Shown: positions 1 to 4,089 of the stretch, one piece after another
How the letters are laid out: every line of letters starts with the position of its first letter
Numbering within the stretch: the stretch's first letter is position 1
From: UBA8828 sp046315175
Lineage (GTDB): Bacteria > Verrucomicrobiota > Verrucomicrobiia > Opitutales > UBA953
Direction: 5' to 3'
NCBI GenBank assembly: GCA_046315175.1
Contig: JBKDBK010000028.1
Span: forward strand, 1-5,531
Length of the DNA stretch: 5,531 nt
Notes under the pieces: model-generated
Seen by the model: only the letters and a program-made list of their open reading frames with translations
Database searches by the model: none
What the model was told of the DNA's origin: nothing
Position numbers and translations under genes: made by a program

Positions 1-5
1 GAATA

Positions 6-49
6 GGGGGTAGGGGAGGGGGAGGGAAAGGGGAAAAAGGGGGCTTGGG
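6..49 (+). other. G-run tract with G-quadruplex potential
   Basis: Seven runs of three or more G lie within 44 bases: 6-10, 13-16, 18-22, 24-26, 30-33, 39-43 and 47-49. The first four are separated by loops of only one or two bases, which satisfies the usual G3+ N1-7 quadruplex rule several times over. The strand is almost purely purine until about position 43. The tract ends inside the terminator-like hairpin at 34-60, so in RNA a quadruplex and the hairpin could compete. Plus-strand frames 1 and 2 hit stops at 4-6 and 11-13, so most or all of the tract is probably untranslated. Folding is inferred, not shown. Confidence 0.55.
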
Positions 50-60
50 AGCCCGTTTTT
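34..60 (+). terminator. Probable intrinsic terminator, possibly bidirectional
   Basis: GGGCT (41-45) pairs perfectly with AGCCC (50-54) around the loop TGGG, and one G later comes T5 (56-60). An A5 run at 34-38 faces the T5 across a small GG/G internal loop, so the stem could extend and the element could also act in the reverse direction. The GC stem is short (5 bp), which limits confidence. The natural reading is termination of a plus-strand gene lying left of the window, insulating the gene at 104. Confidence 0.5.
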
Positions 61-67
61 CCTCTGA

Positions 68-82
68 GGTTGCCCTTGGCCG
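68..82 (+). promoter_or_regulatory. Leader element copy 1, upstream of the 104 gene
   Basis: GGTTGCCCTTGG (68-79) followed by CCG recurs at 1532-1546 as the same 12-mer followed by TCG. Both copies begin exactly 36 nt before the start codon (104 and 1568) and are followed by a purine-rich Shine-Dalgarno stretch. Similarity extends a little upstream (TTCCTCTGAGG here, TTCTCTGCGGGG there) with small indels. It could be a promoter part, a protein-binding site or a leader-RNA element; the sequence alone does not say which. Confidence 0.35.
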
Positions 83-83
83 A

Positions 84-94
84 GGGGAGGGGAG
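84..94 (+). promoter_or_regulatory. Ribosome binding site for the 104 GTG start
   Basis: The purine run GGGGAGGGGAG contains GGAG at 91-94, nine bases before the GTG at 104. An in-frame stop (TGA at 65-67) and the absence of any other ATG, GTG or TTG in this frame between them make GTG-104 the natural start. Confidence 0.55.
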
Positions 95-103
95 ATTGAG
101 GGT

Positions 104-667
104 GTGGCCTGGGTTCTCCCCCTTGTTCTGTTGGTGCTAGCCCTTGTCTTCGGGGCGCTGCTGTTTCGCCTCGTCGTCGTGATTTGCAGGGGGGTCGTCG
201 CGCTGCTTCGACCGGCCCCGGCCGGACGGAAGTCGGATGCCGAGATGCGGGCGGAGATCAACGGGGAGCTCGAGCGCATCAGCCGGTTGTCCCCGGCCGA
301 GGCTGAGGCCGAGGTTCGCCGGCGGATGGCGGACTCCGGTCAGGTCGCCGTCGAGCCCTGGGACGCCGATCCCCCGCCCGCCTTGAGGAAAATCCTCGAC
401 AAGCTCGACCCTGGGACCGCCGCTTTCCTTGCCCAGCATCGCCGGGTGAGTTTCGCGGCGAGCTTGGCCTCGTATTCGATCGAGCATGCCCTGGCCCATC
501 GGCCGCGCGCTGATCTCTGGGTGATTGACGACGGCAATCGCGAGGCGCTCTCCCGGGTCTGCCTGAAGGCGGCGTCGCCGACCGCCTATGAGGTGGCCGG
601 CGACGGGACCATCGTCGAGGAGTACCCGAGCCTGTTCCACCTGATGCTGGCTTGCGATATCGGTTGA
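104..667 (+). CDS. Small membrane-anchored protein of unknown function
   Basis: I do not recognise this 187-residue protein. It opens with a long hydrophobic stretch (about residues 3-36, rich in Leu and Val), most simply one N-terminal membrane anchor. A basic patch follows (PAGRK, about 39-43), then a charged Ala/Glu/Arg-rich segment (about 45-77) that is probably helical and may form a coiled coil, then a Pro/Asp-rich linker (WDADPPP). The C-terminal half looks like a small globular domain ending in an aromatic/acidic run (EEYPSLFHLML). The basic residues after the anchor suggest the soluble part is cytoplasmic, which is inference. The GTG start is supported by a purine-rich ribosome binding site and an in-frame upstream stop at 65-67. 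The gene stands alone on its strand and converges on the secreted-protein gene 56 bp away. The C-terminal end faintly recalls SMI1/KNR4-type (SUKH) domains, too weakly to assign. Confidence 0.75.
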   Translation: MAWVLPLVLLVLALVFGALLFRLVVVICRGVVALLRPAPAGRKSDAEMRAEINGELERISRLSPAEAEAEVRRRMADSGQVAVEPWDADPPPALRKILDKLDPGTAAFLAQHRRVSFAASLASYSIEHALAHRPRADLWVIDDGNREALSRVCLKAASPTAYEVAGDGTIVEEYPSLFHLMLACDIG

Positions 668-723
668 TCCGGGCGCGACCTCGGCTTGTCCCCTCAACGC
701 CCAATCCCGTCCCTCGGCCGGGC

Positions 724-1464
724 TTACCTCAGCGGTGCCTTGCTGATGTCAATTTCGGGCTTGGTCGTCCAGCGCGGCTTGAAGCCGGGTTTCTCGATGC
801 GGGCGCGGAGGATCACGGTGTTGTCGAGCCCGAGGTCCTTGGACCAGATCCAGGACGCGCCCTTGAAGTCCGCCTCGTAGAAGGGCGCCTTGGGTCCGAC
901 CGCCTGTTCCGTGAAGACGCTCGCCGCTGGCCAGTCGCGGTCGTCGAAGTCCGCCGCGAACCAATCGGCGGGTATGGGGTCGTGCTCCACCCTGGGGTTG
1001 GCGGTGTCGCGACCCAGCGGCCCGCGCGAGAAGCTGCGGGCCTTCCACGAGGCGTTGCTGACCGTGCCGTCGGCGAACTTGAGGATGAAGCCGCCGTCGC
1101 CGATGTGGTCGCCGTATTCCATCCCGGTGGCGGCGTTGGCGTTGTCCTTGGCCATGACGGCGATCGTCATCGGATACTCGGGCAGCACGTCCACGCTGAC
1201 CGCGTTGTGGGGCAGGAAGTCGATCGGGTCGACCGCGACCAACTTGCCGTTGATGTAGAGGATGAACCAATTGTCGGCGTAGACGTTGAGCCGGACCGTG
1301 TCCGCCAGGGTGGGCTTGACGAGGCCGGCTCCGGGGCCGGGTCGGCCGCGGTTGCCGCCCCTGCCGCCCGCCTCTCCGGCCCGGGGCGGCGCCGATTCCC
1401 CCGGTCCAGGCGAGGGCGCCTCGGCCAGGAGGCCGGCGGCGAGCGTCAGGAGAAGGAGTCTCAT
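724..1464 (-). CDS. Predicted secreted beta-rich protein of unknown function
   Basis: This 246-residue protein begins with a short signal peptide: MR, then a Leu/Ala core to about residue 14, with likely cleavage after Ala-16 in AEA. A low-complexity Gly/Pro/Arg-rich linker follows (about 17-49). The mature domain (about 50-246) carries YADNWFILYINGK (62-74), FLPHN (83-87), an EYGD...IGDGG loop (116-125), WFAADFDDRDWP (168-179) and WIWSKDLGLDNTVILR (205-220). The N-W-F-x-L-Y-x-N-G motif and the later D-D-x-x-W motif resemble galactose-binding-like beta-sandwich modules found next to sugar-active enzymes in PVC bacteria. No catalytic motif is visible, so binding rather than catalysis is the guess. 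The start at 1464 is chosen because the signal peptide follows at once; the longer reading from 1569 adds 35 Pro/Arg-rich residues and would overlap the start of the divergent gene. No good Shine-Dalgarno site precedes the ATG. Possible -10: TATAAC about 17 bases upstream. Confidence 0.8.
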   Translation of the reverse strand: MRLLLLTLAAGLLAEAPSPGPGESAPPRAGEAGGRGGNRGRPGPGAGLVKPTLADTVRLNVYADNWFILYINGKLVAVDPIDFLPHNAVSVDVLPEYPMTIAVMAKDNANAATGMEYGDHIGDGGFILKFADGTVSNASWKARSFSRGPLGRDTANPRVEHDPIPADWFAADFDDRDWPAASVFTEQAVGPKAPFYEADFKGASWIWSKDLGLDNTVILRARIEKPGFKPRWTTKPEIDISKAPLR

Positions 1465-1480
1465 GGACGGGTCTGCGCGT

Positions 1481-1486
1481 GTTATA
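1481..1486 (-). promoter_or_regulatory. Possible -10 box for the secreted-protein gene
   Basis: Read on the minus strand this is TATAAC, five of six matches to the sigma-70 -10 consensus in an otherwise GC-rich spacer, 17-22 bases before the ATG at 1464. No convincing -35 box sits at 16-18 bp spacing (the hexamer there reads GCAACT), so the call rests on the -10 alone. It would give a very short 5' leader, consistent with the lack of a Shine-Dalgarno site. Confidence 0.25.
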
Positions 1487-1508
1487 CCCCGTGGCGCGGG
1501 CCAAGTTG

Positions 1509-1542
1509 CGAGGGCAGGGGGTTCTCTGCGGGGTTGCCCTTG
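1509..1542 (+). promoter_or_regulatory. Possible hairpin in the leader of the Aas-like gene
   Basis: CGAGGGCA (1509-1516) can pair with TGCCCTTG (1535-1542), eight pairs including one G-U, around an 18-nt loop. The 3' arm is the core of the leader element at 1532-1546, so folding would hide that element in this gene. The leader of the 104 gene has no equivalent 5' arm, so the hairpin is not a shared feature. Whether transcription starts far enough upstream to include the 5' arm is unknown. Confidence 0.25.
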
Positions 1543-1546
1543 GTCG
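1532..1546 (+). promoter_or_regulatory. Leader element copy 2, upstream of the Aas-like gene
   Basis: This is the second copy of the 12-mer found at 68-79 and lies 36 nt before the ATG at 1568, the same offset as in the first copy. Beyond the 12-mer, 14 of 15 positions match; past that the two leaders share only purine richness. It lies in the divergent spacer, more than 65 nt from the minus-strand start, so it more likely belongs to the plus-strand gene. Confidence 0.35.
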
Positions 1547-1552
1547 GCGGTT

Positions 1553-1561
1553 GGGAGAGGA
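1553..1561 (+). promoter_or_regulatory. Ribosome binding site fixing the ATG at 1568
   Basis: GGGAGAGGA ends six bases before ATG-1568. It supports this start over in-frame upstream candidates that would extend the protein by up to 94 Arg/Pro/Gly-rich residues across the spacer and the divergent gene. Confidence 0.6.
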
Positions 1562-1567
1562 AAAAGC

Positions 1568-3871
1568 ATGCCGCTGATTCCCGCCCTCGGATTGCTCGCC
1601 GCCCTGGCGGTGTTCGCGGTTGTCGCCGCGGCGATCTTCCTGGTCGCCTATGTCGTCCGGTTGGCCACCTCGCACCGTCAGATGGGCTGGTTCTACTGCG
1701 GGGTGCAGACGCTTTGCCTGCTCTTCGTCCGTTTCTTCTACCGGATCCGCGTGCAGGGGGTGGCGAACCTGCCGGACACCGGGGGCGTGCTGATCGTGTG
1801 CAACCATGTCTCGTACCTCGACCCCGTCCTGATCGGCACCTTCTCCCCGAGGCCGGTGCGCTTCCTGTCCTGGGACGGTTTTGAGCGGATGCCGGTGATG
1901 CGCCAGGTGATGCGGTTGATGGGAACCATACCCGTCGATGCCTCAAGGGCGAAGGACGCCGTGGCGAAGGCCGAGGAGGCCCTGCGCCGGGGCGAGGTGG
2001 TGTGCATCTTCCCCGAAGGCAATGTCACCCGCAACGGCGCCCTGCTCGAGATCCGCCGCGGCTTCGAGCTCATCGCGCGTCGCGCGGGCTGCCCGATCGT
2101 CCCCGCCTGGGTGGACGGCAAGTGGGGCTCGATCCTGAGCCTGAGCGAGGGACGTCTCTTCTGGAAGAAGCCGCGCGGGTGGCGTCGGTCCGTCGGCGTC
2201 GCCTACGGCAAGCCTTTCGCCGCTGAGCAGGCGGAGGAGGCGCGGCCTCGCCTGTTGGAGATTGGCTCCGAGCTCTTCGCGACCCGTCCCCAGCTGAAGG
2301 GGCATCTGGCCGCCGAGGTGGCCCGAGGGCTTGGCCTGAGGGCGGGACGCGAGGTGATCGTCGACCGGACGCAGGGACGTCGGGCCGTGTCCGGCGCCAT
2401 CCTGCTGGCCTTGGCCTGGCTGCTGGCCCGCCGCCTGAGGCGCCTGCCCGAGGAGCGGGTCGGGATTGTGTTGCCCGCGGGCTTGGGCGCGGCGGTGGCG
2501 AACCTTGCGTGCGCCTTCGCGGACAAGGTGCCGGTGAACCTCAACTTCACGGTGGGGCGGGCCGCCTCGGAGTCGTGCCTGCGTCGGGCGGGCGTGCGGA
2601 CGATGATCACGGCGGAGGCCTTCCGGTCGAAGCTGGGCGAGCGGTTCCCGGACTTCCCCTGGACGGAGGACCGGATTGATGTCGCCGAGGCGCTCAAGGC
2701 GCTCCCGAAGTGGAAGATCGCGCTGGTCGCGCTGGTGGCGCGCGTGACGCCCTCCGACCTGCTTCCCTGGGTGCTGGGCTTGCCCCGCGAGGGCGGCGAG
2801 CGCGAGGCCGGGCTGCTGTTCACGAGCGGGAGCTCGGGCGAGCCGAAGGGGGTGGCGCTGAGCCACGCGAACATCCTGGCGAACCTTTTCCAGATCGACG
2901 AGTCGGGCGCGGTGCCGCGTCGCGCGCGCCTGCTGTCGAGCCTGCCCGTCTTCCATTCCTTCGGCTTCACTGTGGGGGTGTGGTATGCGCTGTCGCGCGA
3001 CACCACCCTGATCACCTTGCCCTCGCCGGTCGACACCGCTGGGAATGTCGCCGCCGTCCGCGAGGAGGGCGCGACGGTGACCGTGGGCACGCCGACCTTC
3101 CTGCGGCCTTGGCTCAAGAAGGCGAAGCCGGCCGACCTCGCCTCGCTCGAGTGGGCGGTGGCCGGGGCGGAGAAGGTGCCGGCCGACTTGGTGGCGGCTT
3201 GGGAGCGCGATTTGGACACGCCCTTGCTGGAGGGGTATGGCACGACGGAGGCGAGCCCGGTGCTGGCGGTGAACATCCCGGATGTGTCGGACGGCAACCA
3301 GACCTGGCGGGGCAACCGGCCCGGCTCGGTGGGGCGTCCGGTTGTCGGCGTGGCCGTCCGTTTCCTCGACCCGGACACGGGTGCGACGCTCCCGTCCGGC
3401 AAGACGGGACTGCTGCAGGTGCGCGGCGCCAATTTGTTCGCGGGTTACCTCGGCGACCCCACCCGCACGGCCGAAGTGATGTCGGATGGCTGGTACACCA
3501 CGGGCGACCTGGGCCGGCTGGATGAGGAGGGCTTCCTGCACTTGGAGGGACGTCTCTCGCGCTTCTCGAAGGTTGGCGGCGAGATGGTGCCCCATGGGGC
3601 GGTCGAGGACGCGATCCTGGGACTGCTGGGCGGGGCGGGGGAGGGGGCTCAGCCCGTGGCGGTGGCGGGGCGCGCGGATGAGGCCAAGGGGGAGCAGCTG
3701 GTGGTGCTTCACGCGGTCGACCTCGACCCTGAGCGCATCCGGGAGGGCTTGGTGGCGGCCGGCCTGCCGAACCTCTGGATTCCCAAGATTTTTGTCCGGG
3801 TGCCTGCCATCCCGGTGCTGGGCACGGGCAAGCTCGACCTGCGCGCCATCAAGGACCTGGCTAAGGGCTGA
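1568..3871 (+). CDS. aas: Aas-like bifunctional lysophospholipid acyltransferase / acyl-ACP synthetase
   Basis: This 767-residue protein is a membrane enzyme predicted to activate a fatty acid with ATP and transfer the acyl chain to a lysophospholipid, as E. coli Aas (about 719 residues) does in phospholipid repair and fatty-acid uptake. A hydrophobic N-terminal segment (about 3-31) should anchor it. The PlsC-type acyltransferase domain (about 55-240) has the NHVSYLD box (79-85, the H-x4-D catalytic pair H80/D85), FPEG (148-151) and VPAW (178-181). The AMP-binding domain (about 270-767) has the P-loop LFTSGSSGEPKG (417-428), PVFHSFGFTVG (460-470), VAGAEKV (531-537), EGYGTTE (555-561), TGD (645-647), the hinge GRLSRFSKVGGEM (661-673) and the C-terminal catalytic lysine in GTGK (K755). 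HSFG, VAGAEK and RF-K--GEMV match E. coli Aas better than FadD. All key residues are intact. There is no transporter domain of the LplT type, either fused or adjacent. Substrate specificity (ACP or CoA; which lysolipid) cannot be read from sequence. Confidence 0.9.
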   Translation: MPLIPALGLLAALAVFAVVAAAIFLVAYVVRLATSHRQMGWFYCGVQTLCLLFVRFFYRIRVQGVANLPDTGGVLIVCNHVSYLDPVLIGTFSPRPVRFLSWDGFERMPVMRQVMRLMGTIPVDASRAKDAVAKAEEALRRGEVVCIFPEGNVTRNGALLEIRRGFELIARRAGCPIVPAWVDGKWGSILSLSEGRLFWKKPRGWRRSVGVAYGKPFAAEQAEEARPRLLEIGSELFATRPQLKGHLAAEVARGLGLRAGREVIVDRTQGRRAVSGAILLALAWLLARRLRRLPEERVGIVLPAGLGAAVANLACAFADKVPVNLNFTVGRAASESCLRRAGVRTMITAEAFRSKLGERFPDFPWTEDRIDVAEALKALPKWKIALVALVARVTPSDLLPWVLGLPREGGEREAGLLFTSGSSGEPKGVALSHANILANLFQIDESGAVPRRARLLSSLPVFHSFGFTVGVWYALSRDTTLITLPSPVDTAGNVAAVREEGATVTVGTPTFLRPWLKKAKPADLASLEWAVAGAEKVPADLVAAWERDLDTPLLEGYGTTEASPVLAVNIPDVSDGNQTWRGNRPGSVGRPVVGVAVRFLDPDTGATLPSGKTGLLQVRGANLFAGYLGDPTRTAEVMSDGWYTTGDLGRLDEEGFLHLEGRLSRFSKVGGEMVPHGAVEDAILGLLGGAGEGAQPVAVAGRADEAKGEQLVVLHAVDLDPERIREGLVAAGLPNLWIPKIFVRVPAIPVLGTGKLDLRAIKDLAKG

Positions 3872-3884
3872 GCATGAGATTCAA

Positions 3885-3920
3885 GGTGGCGCAGGGGGCG
3901 GAGGTCGCGGAGGTGGCGTA
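3885..3920 (+). repeat. Four imperfect 9-bp units after the Aas-like gene
   Basis: Beginning 14 bp after the stop codon, the sequence reads GGTGGCGCA, GGGGGCGGA, GGTCGCGGA, GGTGGCGTA, i.e. four tandem variants of GGTGGCGGA, followed by a weaker fifth (GGATTTGCG). Each unit differs from the consensus by one or two bases. It lies outside any gene I accept. Its pyrimidine-rich complement recalls intergenic repeats seen in several GC-rich bacterial genomes, but I cannot confirm a match. It could be a remnant of a dispersed repeat or simple slippage-derived DNA. Confidence 0.4.
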
Positions 3921-3963
3921 GGATTTGCGGCTCGAGTCCTTGGTCGGGACGAAAAGTTGAAAA

Positions 3964-4085
3964 TGGGCTAGATGGATGCCCAAATCGCGGCAGCCAAGTC
4001 ACATTTTCGCCCCCATTGTCGATTCCCTGTCTACCCGCTTTTTCCTCGCCTGTGGGTTTGTCGCACGGGCATGATGTGGGCATCC
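3964..4085 (+). promoter_or_regulatory. glgP leader with competing inverted-repeat arms
   Basis: This lies in the 218-bp gap before glgP, which is more A+T-rich than the genes and lacks a clear terminator for the upstream gene. GGATGCCCA (3974-3982) is an exact inverse of TGGGCATCC (4077-4085), whose last base is four bases before the glgP ATG at 4090. The same left arm can instead pair locally with TGGGC (3964-3968) as a 5-bp hairpin with a 9-nt loop. GGGCAT also occurs at 4067-4072 and 4078-4083, 11 bp apart. There is no Shine-Dalgarno site, so the distal pairing would cover the start region and the local one would leave it free. An RNA switch or a protein operator are both possible; chance is not excluded. 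Confidence 0.3.
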
Positions 4086-4089
4086 GAAC

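Noticed and set aside
668..723. Bidirectional terminator in the convergent gap
   Set aside because: Short GC-rich self-complementary pieces exist, but there is no T-run on either strand and no stem of convincing length.
1286..1567. 94-residue upstream extension of the Aas-like protein
   Set aside because: It would run through the divergent spacer and antisense to the signal peptide and linker of the secreted protein; it is Arg/Pro/Gly-rich, and a good ribosome binding site supports ATG-1568.
1465..1569. 35-residue N-terminal extension of the secreted protein
   Set aside because: It would bury the signal peptide at residues 36-51 and overlap the start codon of the divergent gene; the sequence is Pro/Arg-rich without conserved features.
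652..1884. 410-residue plus-strand open frame across the secreted-protein gene and spacer
   Set aside because: It overlaps three better-supported genes, and its composition is that of an out-of-frame reading of GC-rich DNA.
1943..3712. 589-residue open frame on the minus strand opposite the Aas-like gene
   Set aside because: It lies wholly antisense to conserved acyltransferase and AMP-binding motifs, and its product is His/Arg/Gln/Pro-rich with no domain.
3957..3985. TTGAAA followed 17 bp later by CCAAAT as a glgP promoter
   Set aside because: The -35 match is reasonable but the -10 hexamer matches only three of six positions; too weak to list as a promoter.
4035..4045. CCGC followed by T5 as a terminator before glgP
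   Set aside because: No adjacent complementary arm forms a stable stem; the nearest GCGG is about 45 bases away and gives only four pairs.
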